DNA of 64,000 nucleotides from Bacteroidales bacterium (GCA_017394865.1 JAFPWT010000009.1:62001-126000), one strand, 5' to 3'; positions 43,552 through 52,698 are shown, counted from the first letter of the stretch. A program made the numbers and translations. Notes: generated from the sequence alone by a model not told the origin.

Positions 43552-44724
43552 ATGAATGAATTAAAACGATTCGTTATTGCGTTTATGATGTTTCTTGTAC
43601 TTACATCGTGCAAGAATATGGGAACTGAAAACAATCAAACAGAAAATGTATTATATCCCGTTTATAAATCGGAAAAATATCTTTCTACAATTCCTTGCCA
43701 ACGCAATGAATGTAAATGGGGTTATATTGACAAAAACGGAAAAGTAGTTGTTGACTTTTTATATGACTATGCTGATTTCTTTTCAGAGGGTCTTGCTCGT
43801 GTTAGGGTGGGTGATTGGGAATCAGGTAAATGGGGATTTATAGATGCAACAGGTAAAGTGGTAATTGCTCCACAATTTGATGAAGTATTTAACTTTTCAG
43901 AGGGTCTCTCCTTAATACGAATAGGTGAAGGTGAAAATAAAAAACATGGTTTTATTAACAAAAAAGGAGAAATTGTAATAGAACCAAAATATTTTACTGC
44001 CAACTCTTTTTCTGAAGGATTGGCAAAAGTATTGATTGATCGTCAGAATAGTATTTTTGGCTTTATTGATTATGATGGTAATGTCGTAATGTCTCTAAAT
44101 GTTTACGACGTACAAGATTTTTCAGAAGGGTTAGCAGCAGTTGCGTCCCATGAAATTCTTTGGGGATACATTGACCACAATGGAGATTTTGCCATCAAGC
44201 CTCAATTTCAATACGCATCAGATTTTTCCGAAGGATTGGCAGCAATCATTTGGGACGACAAAATAGGGTTTGTTGATAAAGCAGGGAATATGGTAATAGA
44301 GGTCGATAAATATAACCCCAGATACTCTAGTAATAAAGGTAAAGACGAATCCTTACTTCTATTTTCTCCTTCTTCTTGGGGATATCAAATTCACAATTAC
44401 ATGAATTTTATAAATGGTGTAGCTTGTATTCGACAACCGTATGACATATCTACTAAAGGATCTTTTACAAGATATATTGACAAAAATGGCAAACTTATCG
44501 GTACAGCATATTCAGATGGGAGGAATTTCTCTGAAGGATTAGCTGCTATAAAAGAAGGAATAGGCAACGATAAATATGGATATATAAACGAAAAAAGCAA
44601 ACTCGTTATCAATTACCAATTTGATGATGCAGAAGACTTTCATGATGGTTTGGCTCGTGTTATAAAGAATGGTAAAATGGCCTATATTGACAAAACAGGT
44701 ACTATTATTTGGAGAGAGCCTTAA
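43552..44724 (+). CDS. WG-repeat lipoprotein
   Basis: 390 residues from ATG 43552 (lipobox FLVLTSC, Cys20). The mature protein is made of about eight WG-type repeats of roughly 40 residues, each with a core like WGYIDKNGKVV ... F-SEGLA; SEGL(A/S) occurs six times plus HDGLA once. A less regular stretch (about 250-300) breaks the series. WG proteins are common in gut Bacteroidota and some are effectors, but function here is unknown. The gene is strikingly AT-rich: 14 of 60 bases from 43921 are G/C, against 33 of 60 from 42061 in nadD. This suggests recent transfer. Its promoter looks native. Confidence 0.82.
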   Translation: MNELKRFVIAFMMFLVLTSCKNMGTENNQTENVLYPVYKSEKYLSTIPCQRNECKWGYIDKNGKVVVDFLYDYADFFSEGLARVRVGDWESGKWGFIDATGKVVIAPQFDEVFNFSEGLSLIRIGEGENKKHGFINKKGEIVIEPKYFTANSFSEGLAKVLIDRQNSIFGFIDYDGNVVMSLNVYDVQDFSEGLAAVASHEILWGYIDHNGDFAIKPQFQYASDFSEGLAAIIWDDKIGFVDKAGNMVIEVDKYNPRYSSNKGKDESLLLFSPSSWGYQIHNYMNFINGVACIRQPYDISTKGSFTRYIDKNGKLIGTAYSDGRNFSEGLAAIKEGIGNDKYGYINEKSKLVINYQFDDAEDFHDGLARVIKNGKMAYIDKTGTIIWREP

Positions 44725-45011
44725 CCTTAGATTTTTCTAAAAGTCGCCAGTCGATATACGACTCACCGTCACGGGTTGGGCGCGTGGGCCACGGCCGACA
44801 TGCGGAGCAGCGCCTGCCAAAAGGGCGGACTAAAAGCTTGAGCGTCAGGGAGCGGCGCGGAGCTTTAGCGGAGCGTTTGCCTTCGGGACGAAGGCACTCC
44901 GCGACCTGATCACTCAGGCTTTTAGGACGACCGTGCGGTGGGCCGATCATGTCGGCCTAGATCTTTTGGTTACTTTTCCATCAATGGGAAAAGTAACAAA
45001 GAAAAAATTCT
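44725..45011. other. GC-rich, hairpin-dense non-coding region between the WG gene and lysS
   Basis: A roughly 290-base stretch without a credible gene. It turns abruptly from AT-rich to GC-rich (37 of 60 G/C from 44821). Visible hairpins: GCGGAG/CTCCGC enclosing TGCCTTC/GAAGGCA (about 44868-44902); GGCCGA/TCGGCC (44941-44946, 44952-44957); and an 11-bp stem GTTACTTTTCC/GGAAAAGTAAC (44969-44979, 44987-44997). Small open frames on both strands (44709-44909 plus; 44705-44950 minus) are low-complexity and Arg-rich and look accidental. It resembles a dispersed intergenic repeat of Bacteroidales. Confidence 0.6.
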
Positions 45012-45019
45012 TACCTTTG
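45012..45019 (+). promoter_or_regulatory. -7 box of lysS
   Basis: TACCTTTG, 19 bases before the ATG, 14 bases after the end of the GTTACTTTTCC hairpin. No TTG at the usual distance upstream; the hairpin arm occupies that place. Confidence 0.5.
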
Positions 45020-45038
45020 CACCCAAATTCAGCACATT

Positions 45039-46754
45039 ATGCTTAGCGAACAGGAACAAATCAGACGTAATTCGTTGGCCGAACTCTATAAGCTCGGCAT
45101 CAACCCGTATCCGCAGGCCGCGTTCCCCGTGAGCGTGTTCACCACGGACATCCTTGAACAATTTGACGACAACAACCCCGACCAGTTTCAGGAAGTTACC
45201 CTTGCGGGCCGCATCATGAGCCGCCGCATCATGGGCGCTGCCTCGTTCTGCGAGCTGCAGGACTCGAAAGGCCGCATCCAACTTTATGTGAAACGCGATG
45301 AGATCTGCCCGGGCGAGGACAAGACCTTATATAATACGGTGTTCAAACGCCTGTTGGACATCGGCGACTTCATCGGCGTGAAAGGCTTCGCTTTCCGCAC
45401 GCAGATGGGCGAGATTTCGGTGCACGTCAAGGAACTGACGGTGCTGAGCAAGTCACTCAGGCCCCTGCCCATCGTGAAGGAAAAAGACGGTGTAAAGTAC
45501 GATGAATTCAATGACCCAGAGTTGCGCTACCGTATGCGTTATGTCGACCTTGTGGTGAACGACCGCGTGAAGGACATCTTCATCACCCGCACACGCATCA
45601 TCGATAGCATCCGCCGTTTCTTCAACGAGAGCGGCTATTTAGAGGTGGAGACCCCTGTGCTGCAGGCCATCCCCGGCGGTGCCACGGCGCGTCCCTTCAT
45701 CACCCATCACAATGCCTTGGATATTCCCATGTACCTGCGTATCGCCGATGAACTCTACCTGAAGCGCCTGATTGTTGGTGGTTTTGAAGGTGTGTATGAG
45801 TTCTCGCGCAACTTCCGCAACGAGGGCATGGACCGCACCCACAACCCCGAGTTCACGGCAATGGAAATCTATGTGGCCTATAAGGATTACCTCTGGATGA
45901 TGGACTTCACTGAGGCCATGATTGAACGCGCTGTCACGGAGGTGTTAGGCACTGATACCGTGAAAGTTGGCGACAACGAAATCTGCTTCAAGCGTCCCTT
46001 CAAGCGCATTACGATGATTGACTCCATCAAGGAGAAGACCGGCATCGACATCACGGGTATGGATGAAGCCCAGCTGCGCGACGTGTGCAAACAACTCGGC
46101 ATCGAGGTGGACGACTCGATGGGCAAGGGCAAGCTGATCGATGAAATCTTCGGCGAGAAGTGCGAAGGCACCTACATCCAGCCGACCTTCATCACCGACT
46201 ATCCCGTGGAGATGTCGCCGCTCTGCAAGCGTCACCGCAACAACCCCGAACTGACCGAGCGCTTCGAGCTGATGGTCAACGGCAAGGAACTGGCCAACGC
46301 CTACACCGAGCTGAACGACCCCATCGACCAGCGTGCACGCTTCGAGGAGCAGATGAAACTCAGCGAGCGCGGCGACGACGAGGCCATGTTCATCGACCAG
46401 GACTTCCTGCGCGCTTTGGAATATGGTATGCCTCCGACTTCCGGTATGGGCATCGGCATCGACCGTTTCGTGATGCTGCTCACGGGTCAGACCACGATCC
46501 AAGAGGTGCTGCTGTTCCCGATGATGCGTCCCGAGAAGGTGAAGAAAGTAGCCACTCCCGAGGATTTCATGGGCATCGGCGTTCCCGAGGTGTGGGCCAA
46601 GGTGCTATGCGCCAATGGTTTCACTAGCATTGAACAGCTGAAAAACGAAAAGCCCACTGCCTTACGCGAGAAGCTCAATGGTTTAAGGAAGAAAAACAAG
46701 ATGGACGTGCCCGCTTTGCAACTTGAAGAGGTTGAGGCTTGGATCAACGGCTAA
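45039..46754 (+). CDS. lysS: Lysyl-tRNA synthetase, class II
   Basis: 571 residues. N-terminal OB anticodon domain ([23 protein letters not shown], about 54-76), then the class II core: motif 1 around [18 protein letters not shown], motif 2 [15 protein letters not shown], motif 3 [13 protein letters not shown]. The core ends near LLFPMMRPE; about 55 extra C-terminal residues ([27 protein letters not shown]-type) form a small helical HhH-like extension usual in this phylum but absent from E. coli. Neighbours are unrelated; convergent ybaK begins 3 bp downstream. Confidence 0.95.
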   Translation: MLSEQEQIRRNSLAELYKLGINPYPQAAFPVSVFTTDILEQFDDNNPDQFQEVTLAGRIMSRRIMGAASFCELQDSKGRIQLYVKRDEICPGEDKTLYNTVFKRLLDIGDFIGVKGFAFRTQMGEISVHVKELTVLSKSLRPLPIVKEKDGVKYDEFNDPELRYRMRYVDLVVNDRVKDIFITRTRIIDSIRRFFNESGYLEVETPVLQAIPGGATARPFITHHNALDIPMYLRIADELYLKRLIVGGFEGVYEFSRNFRNEGMDRTHNPEFTAMEIYVAYKDYLWMMDFTEAMIERAVTEVLGTDTVKVGDNEICFKRPFKRITMIDSIKEKTGIDITGMDEAQLRDVCKQLGIEVDDSMGKGKLIDEIFGEKCEGTYIQPTFITDYPVEMSPLCKRHRNNPELTERFELMVNGKELANAYTELNDPIDQRARFEEQMKLSERGDDEAMFIDQDFLRALEYGMPPTSGMGIGIDRFVMLLTGQTTIQEVLLFPMMRPEKVKKVATPEDFMGIGVPEVWAKVLCANGFTSIEQLKNEKPTALREKLNGLRKKNKMDVPALQLEEVEAWING

Positions 46755-46757
46755 AGT

Positions 46758-47240
46758 TTAGCACAAATCCGCCACAGTCATCCCCACGGTCTGAATCAGG
46801 TCGTGGGGATTGATTTTAAATTGAAGTCCTCTAACTCCTGCGCTTACATAGATAAAATCAAAGAGTTCGCAGGTCTCATGGATGAAAGTCGGAAACGGCT
46901 TCTTCATGCCTATTGGTGAGCATCCGCCTCGAATATAACCAGTAAGAGGCAGTAATTCTTTCATAGGAATAAGGTCGCAACTCTTATTACCCGTAGCTTT
47001 GGCAGTTTTCTTTAGATCCACCTCTTCATTGCCCGGGATGACACAAACGAAATGCCCTATCTTATCCCCTTTCAACACCAAAGTCTTGAAGACTTGGTCG
47101 ATATCTTCATTGAGTTGGTCTGCAATATGCTGGGCACCGAGGTCGTTCTCATCCACCTCGTAGGGGACCAGATCATAGGCAACCTTTTTCTGGTCGAGCA
47201 GCCGACAGGCGTTGGTCTTATTGATTTTTTCTTTTGCCAT
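46758..47240 (-). CDS. ybaK: YbaK-type Cys-tRNA(Pro)/aminoacyl-tRNA deacylase
   Basis: 160 residues. YbaK fold: QVFKTLVLKGDKIGHFVCVIPGNEEVDLKKTAKATG with the conserved Lys in FKTL, TGYIRGGCSPIGMKKPFPTFI (GGxSPxG loop), SAGVRGLQFKINPHDL. Removes mischarged Cys from tRNA-Pro. Last gene of a DUF486-yicC-ybaK run (3 bp after yicC). Its 3' end contains a 9-bp inverted repeat (46780-46810) that could help stop lysS transcripts. Confidence 0.9.
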   Translation of the reverse strand: MAKEKINKTNACRLLDQKKVAYDLVPYEVDENDLGAQHIADQLNEDIDQVFKTLVLKGDKIGHFVCVIPGNEEVDLKKTAKATGNKSCDLIPMKELLPLTGYIRGGCSPIGMKKPFPTFIHETCELFDFIYVSAGVRGLQFKINPHDLIQTVGMTVADLC

Positions 47241-47243
47241 GGT

Positions 47244-48116
47244 TTACAGAATATTGCAAACCTGCTCTTTGATCTTTTCCAGCTCGTCTTTCATCATCAC
47301 TACGATGCGCTGGATGTTGACTTCGTTGGCTTTGGAACCGAGGGTGTTGATTTCGCGGCCCATTTCCTGGCTGATGAACCCCAACTTCTTGCCTGCCTGA
47401 TCCTCGTCACAACTCTCGTTGAAGTAGTTGCAGTGCTGGCGCAAACGCACTTTCTCTTCAGTGATGTCGAGCTTTTCGAGATAATAGATCAGCTCCGCCT
47501 CGAAGCGGTTTTCGTCGTATTGTCCCTCGGTAGTAAGTTCAGAGAGATTCTTGATCAACCGCTGTTTGATGGCGTCGTGACGGGCTTTCTCGAAAGGCTC
47601 CACTTGGTCGAGCAAGCCTACGATCAGTTCCACACGGTGAAGCAGGTCGCGCTTCAGGGTTTGGCCTTCCTGAATGCGAAAGCGATCAACTGTTTCAAGA
47701 ACGGTATCGAGAGTCTCCGTGATTTTGGCCACAAACTCTTCATCGTATTTTTGTTCAGGGGTATTGAAGATCCCCGGCATCCTGAAAAGCAGCGAGGCCA
47801 TATCGGTTGACGGAGCGATGCCTAGTTCCTCGGAAATGCCATTGATTTGACGGAGGTAGGAAGCCACAGCGTCGGCATCGATCTGGTTCATGGAGTCGGC
47901 AGAAGTATCGGCAATAGAAATCAGAACATCAATCTTACCACGCAATAGCTTGGCTCCTATGCGATTACGGAAATCAAGCTCCGCGAAACGAAGTTCATTG
48001 GGCAACTTCACAGCCAAGTCGAGTTGCTTGCTGTTGAGGGTTCTGATTTCAATGGTGATCTTTTTGTTGTTATAAAGGCTTTCGGCAATGCCATAGCCCG
48101 TCATGGAACGTATCAT
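47244..48116 (-). CDS. yicC: YicC/YloC-type endoribonuclease
   Basis: 290 residues. N-terminal MIRSMTGYGIAES with RTLNSKQLDLAVKLPNELR, RIGAKLLRGKIDVLISI; C-terminal EKLDITEEKVRLRQHCNYF and KLGFISQEMGREINTLGSKANEVNIQRIVVMMKDELEKIKEQVCNI, all matching YicC. The family are hexameric RNases. In many Bacteroidota yicC precedes gmk-nadD directly; here gmk-nadD lies about 5 kb away on the opposite strand. Confidence 0.93.
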   Translation of the reverse strand: MIRSMTGYGIAESLYNNKKITIEIRTLNSKQLDLAVKLPNELRFAELDFRNRIGAKLLRGKIDVLISIADTSADSMNQIDADAVASYLRQINGISEELGIAPSTDMASLLFRMPGIFNTPEQKYDEEFVAKITETLDTVLETVDRFRIQEGQTLKRDLLHRVELIVGLLDQVEPFEKARHDAIKQRLIKNLSELTTEGQYDENRFEAELIYYLEKLDITEEKVRLRQHCNYFNESCDEDQAGKKLGFISQEMGREINTLGSKANEVNIQRIVVMMKDELEKIKEQVCNIL

Positions 48117-48126
48117 AATGAGGAAA

Positions 48127-48495
48127 TTATTTCAGAAACACAAAAAAGACTGCCAGTACCAGACATGCGAATGCGGCCAAATGGTTCCAGTGTAGCGATT
48201 GGCCTTTAAAGACAAAAAGCGCAATAACGGTGAACACCGTCAACGAGACCACTTCTTGAATGACTTTCAATTGCATGAGGTTAAAAGGCCCGCCATGTTC
48301 AACAAACCCGATACGATTGGCGGGAACCATGACGCTATATTCAAAAAAAGCGACACCCCACGAGGCTAAAATAATAAGAATCAATGGCCAATCCGTAGTA
48401 ATCTTCATTTCGTCCAACTTCAGATGGCCATACCAGGCAAAGGTCATAAAGACGTTGGAAACCACCAACATAATAACCGTCAGAAAACCTCTCAT
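48127..48495 (-). CDS. DUF486/DMT-family small membrane protein
   Basis: 122 residues with four probable membrane helices and the family's PANRIGFVEHGGPFNLMQLKVIQEVVSL segment. Resembles DUF486 of the drug/metabolite transporter superfamily; substrate unknown. First gene of the run with yicC (10-bp gap) and driven by a full promoter. Confidence 0.82.
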   Translation of the reverse strand: MRGFLTVIMLVVSNVFMTFAWYGHLKLDEMKITTDWPLILIILASWGVAFFEYSVMVPANRIGFVEHGGPFNLMQLKVIQEVVSLTVFTVIALFVFKGQSLHWNHLAAFACLVLAVFFVFLK

Positions 48496-48517
48496 AGAAA
48501 ACCTAATTAAAGCGGTG

Positions 48518-48548
48518 CAAAAATAGAAATTTTCTTGAAAGGCTCAAA
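48518..48548 (-). promoter_or_regulatory. Promoter of the DUF486-yicC-ybaK run
   Basis: Minus-strand TTTG (48545-48548), 19 bases, TATTTTTG (48518-48525), just beyond the comM stop at 48556. Confidence 0.75.
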
Positions 48549-48555
48549 ATAATGT

Positions 48556-50088
48556 TCAGCTTCCCCAGTTGTCGCGGTCAAGGCTCCGATAGTTGATGGC
48601 TTCGGCAAGGTGCTCATATTGAATATCGGCAACACCTTCAAGGTCGGCAATGGTACGAGCCACTTTGAGAATACGGTCATAAGCGCGGGCCGATAGTCCC
48701 AAGCGACGCATGGCTTTATGGAGCGCTTCATTACTACGTGGATCGAGGCTACAGTATTGCTGTTGTAACTTCGTGGTCATCTGGGCATTACTATGGATTC
48801 CCGGATACGCCGCGTAACGCGCTTCTTGAATCTTCCGGGCTGCAACCACACGCTTTCGGATCTCAGCACTCGGCTCACCGCGACGCACATCCGACAAATC
48901 ATTATAAGGAACCGGAAGAACCTCAACGTGGATGTCGATACGATCCATCAAAGGACCAGAGATTTTATTGAGATATTTTTGAACCTCACCTGGTTTGCAA
49001 ACGCATTCACGATCAGGGTGGTTGTAATATCCACAGGGACAAGGATTCATAGCAGCTACCAGCATGAAGTTAGCCGGGTATCTTACCGAACTTCTCGCTC
49101 TGGAAATGGTAATCTCTCGGTCCTCCATCGGCTGACGCAAGATTTCCAGCGTGTGTCGTTGCATTTCAGGCACCTCGTCAAGAAAGAGCACCCCGTTGTT
49201 TGCCAAAGATATCTCGCCTGGCTGGGGAAAAGAGCCGCCCCCACAAAGTCCCGCATCAGAAATAGAATGGTGAGGGCTCCTAAAAGGACGTGTGGTCAGC
49301 AATGTCCTGTTACGTCCCATCAATCCAGCAACCGAATGAATCTTGGTCGTTTCCAACGCCTCGGCCAGCGTCATTGGCGGTAAGATACCTGGCAAACGTT
49401 TGGCCAACATCGTCTTCCCAGAACCGGGACTCCCAATGAGAAGCACATTGTGCGAGCCTGCGGCAGCAATCTCCAATGCTCGTTTGATGCTTTCCTGTCC
49501 CTTTACATCTTGAAAGTCATACAGGCATGCATCCTCTTCTGCTTGTGTTCCAAGCTCGACCCGTTCGGGATCAATGGATATCGTTCCATTTAAAAAACCG
49601 ACAACCTGACTCAAGTCGCTAGCGCCAATCACCTCAAGACCCTCAACCACAGCAGCTTCCGGAGCGTTCTCTTTGGGGATGATGATCCCCTTGTAACCCT
49701 CCTCCTTGGCTTGGATTGCCATGGGCAACACCCCACGGATTGGATTCAAGACACCGTCAAGAGAGAGTTCACCCATGATAACATATTGATCAAGCATGGA
49801 AGCATCCACCTGCTCGGAGACTGCCATGATGCCAATCGCCAAAGGGAGATCATAAGCGGCGCCCTCTTTTCGGATATCAGCCGGGGCCATGTTTACAGTA
49901 ATTCGCCGCTTGGGGAACTTATAACCCAAGTTCGAAAACGAGGCATTAATTCGTTGATAACTCTCCTTTACCGAACTATCAGGCAATCCGACAAGAAAAA
50001 ACTGAATCCCTTTTTCTGAATTTACTTCTATGGTAACTATAATTGCGTTAATACCGATAATAGCACATCCAAATGTTTTTACTAACAT
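48556..50088 (-). CDS. comM: ComM/YifB AAA+ ATPase
   Basis: 510 residues. N-terminal Lon-like ChlI domain (MLVKTFGCAIIGINAIIV, FFLVGLPDSSVKES, MAPADIRKEGAAYDLPLAIGI), AAA+ core (LLIGSPGSGKTMLAKRLPGILPP, FRSPHHSISDAGLCGGG, GVLFLDEVPEM, MNPCPCGYY with four Cys) and C-terminal Mg-chelatase domain (RAYDRILKVARTIADLEG). A hexameric helicase that promotes branch migration during natural transformation in other bacteria. -7 box TATCTTTG lies 25 bases upstream. Confidence 0.93.
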   Translation of the reverse strand: MLVKTFGCAIIGINAIIVTIEVNSEKGIQFFLVGLPDSSVKESYQRINASFSNLGYKFPKRRITVNMAPADIRKEGAAYDLPLAIGIMAVSEQVDASMLDQYVIMGELSLDGVLNPIRGVLPMAIQAKEEGYKGIIIPKENAPEAAVVEGLEVIGASDLSQVVGFLNGTISIDPERVELGTQAEEDACLYDFQDVKGQESIKRALEIAAAGSHNVLLIGSPGSGKTMLAKRLPGILPPMTLAEALETTKIHSVAGLMGRNRTLLTTRPFRSPHHSISDAGLCGGGSFPQPGEISLANNGVLFLDEVPEMQRHTLEILRQPMEDREITISRARSSVRYPANFMLVAAMNPCPCGYYNHPDRECVCKPGEVQKYLNKISGPLMDRIDIHVEVLPVPYNDLSDVRRGEPSAEIRKRVVAARKIQEARYAAYPGIHSNAQMTTKLQQQYCSLDPRSNEALHKAMRRLGLSARAYDRILKVARTIADLEGVADIQYEHLAEAINYRSLDRDNWGS

Positions 50089-50112
50089 AACTTATATAAT
50101 TGAATTTGGCGA

Positions 50113-50120
50113 CAAAGATA
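50113..50120 (-). promoter_or_regulatory. -7 box of comM
   Basis: TATCTTTG on the minus strand in very AT-rich sequence; no TTG at the standard distance. Confidence 0.45.
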
Positions 50121-50171
50121 TAATATTTATATATATGTTACTATATGATATATTAATATTTTTCAAAAAAA

Positions 50172-50201
50172 TTGCCAAATCACGAAGAATGACTATCTTT
50201 G
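50172..50201 (+). promoter_or_regulatory. Promoter of pncC with near-zero leader
   Basis: TTG (50172-50174), 19 bases, TATCTTTG (50194-50201), and only 10 bases to the ATG at 50212. With the start point several bases after the box, the mRNA would be almost leaderless. Confidence 0.7.
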
Positions 50202-50211
50202 CAAAAAAAAC

Positions 50212-50697
50212 ATGGAAAAAGAACCCAACATCGAAAAAGTAGTTTTCCGTTTATTAAAAGAGAAGAAACTTACTTTTGCATCGGCGGAGAGCTGTACCGG
50301 CGGCAACATCGCACATCGCATCACTCTTATCCCAGGCAGTTCTGAAGTTTTCAAGGGTGGAGCGGTCACCTATGCCACCCCAACCAAGACCAGAGTACTC
50401 GGAGTCGCAGCGGAATTGATAGAACAACACGGCGTGGTAAGCCGCGAAGTGGCGGAAGCCATGGCGCAAGGCACGCGACAATTGATGGAAGCCGATTTTG
50501 GCATTGCCACAACGGGGGTGGCGGGACCCACTGGCGGAACTGAACTGACACCCGTAGGCACCGTATGGATTGGCCTAGCCACGCCCTATGGCGTCAGCAC
50601 CCACTGCTTCCATTTCGGAAAAGGCCGCCAAAGAGTCATCAGCCAAGCTACCAAAGAAGCCTACAAAATGCTCTTTAACGCACTCCAAACCCTTTGA
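50212..50697 (+). CDS. pncC: CinA C-terminal domain protein (nicotinamide-nucleotide amidase)
   Basis: 161 residues, the stand-alone CinA/PncC form. Motifs: TFASAESCTGGNIAHRIT, SSEVFKGGAVTYATPTKTRVLGV, HGVVSREVAEAMAQGTR, FGIATTGVAGPTGGTELTPVGTVWIGLA. Deamidates NMN to NaMN in the pyridine nucleotide cycle (compare nadD in this window). It faces gldB with no spacer between the stop codons. Confidence 0.92.
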   Translation: MEKEPNIEKVVFRLLKEKKLTFASAESCTGGNIAHRITLIPGSSEVFKGGAVTYATPTKTRVLGVAAELIEQHGVVSREVAEAMAQGTRQLMEADFGIATTGVAGPTGGTELTPVGTVWIGLATPYGVSTHCFHFGKGRQRVISQATKEAYKMLFNALQTL

Positions 50698-51711
50698 TCA
50701 TTTCTTAGGTTTATATCGCGAATCCAAAAAGAGCCCCTGAAGATCATTCACCGCCATCAGCTCTTGCAGTGTCAGATCATGGGAGGAAATATAAGACCGC
50801 ACAATCTGCAAGCCAATATATTCGCCTAAGCGAGATGGTGCGTCGTGACTGTATTCGTTGGTAAAAGGACCATCCGACAGGAAAACACGATACACCTCCA
50901 AATCAGCAGAATACAGACACTGGCTACCCACCATGTCAGCCCAAATATTTCCTTCGTTGACTTCAACCCATTCCATTTGAGCTGACGAATAGCCCAACAG
51001 CACTGAATCAGCTATCTCAGGGCACATCGCCTCAACAAAAAAATCCATGCGGCCAACCTCGACCATTTCCTCCAGCAAGTTGTTATGTTTGGCTCCTTTG
51101 TCAACGTAAGTCTCATACAGTAATAGTCCTAAATCCTTGGACAGGCTCTCTACCATAGTCCGACGGGAACGGTATTGCGGAATGCCCATACGTTCGTAAA
51201 TCACATCATCATCAAGATACCAGTCGAGCGAAATCACCAGCGCATCACCCGAAAACAATACCGGAGGTATATCTGGATTAACGCCAGAGACGCAGGTATA
51301 GATGCGGCTTGGAAGAGGAATCTCGGAATAATAATAATGAAAATGGCGATAAACTCCTTCAACGACAACTTTCACCGCATCAAGATCAGGAAAAGCCTGT
51401 TTCACCTTTTGATACAATTCAACGCTAATGGGATCCACAGCGAAACTCTTCAAATAGCGAACGGCATCGGGATCATCCAGGTCGCCCTCAAGGAAAGGGC
51501 GGTATTGACTTTGGATGGATTTCAGCTCTTGTTGAAAGTTTGCTGTATCAAGGTGAAACAACACGTCCTCGTATCGGTCGTATGAAAGGCCTTGTATCGG
51601 CTCCGTGTCTACGATTAAACTCTCTTTGTATTCAGGAGTCTTCGACCCACAACTGGCAAAAAAAACGACAGCCAGCAAAACGGAAAAAAGTTTATTCCTC
51701 ATTGTCTTCAT
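50698..51711 (-). CDS. gldB: GldB-like gliding-motility lipoprotein
   Basis: 337 residues, lipobox VVFFASC (Cys21). Pattern fits GldB: ISLDWYLDDD, ERMGIPQYRSRRTMVESLSKD, LLEEMVEVGRMDFFVEAMCPEIADSVLLGYSSAQMEWVEVNEGNIWADMVG, LGEYIGLQIVRSYI. Related to DUF2268-like peptidase folds, but I see no HExxH. GldB is needed for gliding/type IX function in Flavobacterium. An ATG at 51702 (MRNKLF) is an alternative start. Confidence 0.72.
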   Translation of the reverse strand: MKTMRNKLFSVLLAVVFFASCGSKTPEYKESLIVDTEPIQGLSYDRYEDVLFHLDTANFQQELKSIQSQYRPFLEGDLDDPDAVRYLKSFAVDPISVELYQKVKQAFPDLDAVKVVVEGVYRHFHYYYSEIPLPSRIYTCVSGVNPDIPPVLFSGDALVISLDWYLDDDVIYERMGIPQYRSRRTMVESLSKDLGLLLYETYVDKGAKHNNLLEEMVEVGRMDFFVEAMCPEIADSVLLGYSSAQMEWVEVNEGNIWADMVGSQCLYSADLEVYRVFLSDGPFTNEYSHDAPSRLGEYIGLQIVRSYISSHDLTLQELMAVNDLQGLFLDSRYKPKK

Positions 51712-51731
51712 AGGGTAGATGAATTCTCTTG

Positions 51732-51772
51732 CAAAAATAAATGATTTGTTTTTCTAAAAATGTGTATCTTTG
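51732..51772. promoter_or_regulatory. Divergent -7 boxes, gldB / nucleoside phosphorylase
   Basis: Minus strand TATTTTTG at 51732-51739 for gldB; plus strand TATCTTTG at 51765-51772, with TTTG at 51745-51748 only 16 bases upstream. Confidence 0.5.
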
Positions 51773-51816
51773 CAATTTATTTCAAACACTGATTAATCTT
51801 ACTCAATCAACTGATT

Positions 51817-52698
51817 ATGAATCAAGCCATTCCCGCCTCCCAACTGGTATTAAACAACGAGGGGGCTGTTTATCACCTCGGTCTTCACCCTGAAGAGCTG
51901 GCCGACGATGTTATTTTGGTAGGTGATCCTGGACGAGTTGACAACATCGCCTATCTCTTTGATAAAATTGAAGTTAAGCGCCAAAACCGCGAGTTATGGA
52001 GCCGCACCGGTTACTATAACGGAAAAAGGATCACCGTATTGTCAACTGGCATGGGAACCGACAATCTTGATATTGTCATGAACGAGTTGGACGCCTTGGC
52101 CAACATCGATCTGAAAACCCGTGTGCCGAAAGAGCAACATCGCACTTTGAACCTAGTCCGTTTGGGAACTTCAGGCGCACTGCAGGCCGAAATTCCTGTA
52201 GAAGACAGTTACGTAGCCACCCGCTACGCCATTGGACTGGACGGATTGTTGTATTTCTACGAGAAAAACAAGGAAGTGAACGAGATTGCCATGCGTGATG
52301 CCTTCATCAAGCAGATGGATTACCCGAAAGATCTTCCGATGCCCTATGTGGTAGAGGGATCCCAGGAACTGTTCGACCGGTTGGGAAAAGGCTATTTCCA
52401 AGGCATAACAGCAACAGCACCAGGATTTTATGGCCCACAAGGCAGAACCTTGAGAATGCATTTGGCATATCCTGAGAACAACAGAAAGATTGAAGCATTC
52501 CAATACCAAGGCTGGAAGGTGTGCAACTTTGAGATGGAATCATCGGCTCTATATGGCTTGGGAAAGATGATGGGCCACCGTTGCATGACCATCTGCGCTG
52601 TGATCGCCAACCGTGTGAGCGAGAAGTTCTGCGTCGACTATCACCCCTACGTCAACAAGCTGATCAAGAACACTCTTGACCGTCTTTCCGACCGATAA
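51817..52698 (+). CDS. Nucleoside phosphorylase (uridine phosphorylase-like)
   Basis: 293 residues of the PNP/UDP family. Motifs: VILVGDPGRVDNIAYL (phosphate site), TVLSTGMGTDNLDIVMNEL, LVRLGTSGALQAEIPV, and FEMESSALYGLGKMMGHRCMTICAVIANR (ribose/base site with the conserved Glu-Met-Glu). Cleaves nucleosides to base and ribose 1-phosphate. Base preference not certain; uridine is most likely. Confidence 0.88.
   Translation: MNQAIPASQLVLNNEGAVYHLGLHPEELADDVILVGDPGRVDNIAYLFDKIEVKRQNRELWSRTGYYNGKRITVLSTGMGTDNLDIVMNELDALANIDLKTRVPKEQHRTLNLVRLGTSGALQAEIPVEDSYVATRYAIGLDGLLYFYEKNKEVNEIAMRDAFIKQMDYPKDLPMPYVVEGSQELFDRLGKGYFQGITATAPGFYGPQGRTLRMHLAYPENNRKIEAFQYQGWKVCNFEMESSALYGLGKMMGHRCMTICAVIANRVSEKFCVDYHPYVNKLIKNTLDRLSDR

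Noticed and set aside
44705-44950. Small Arg-rich open frames in the GC-rich patch on both strands
   Set aside because: Low-complexity translations, no start signal and overlap with hairpins; they look accidental.
46780-46810. 9-bp inverted repeat ATCCCCACG/CGTGGGGAT as the lysS terminator
   Set aside because: The loop is 13 bases and only TGATTTTA follows, not a proper T run; it lies in ybaK codons. Possible but not claimed.
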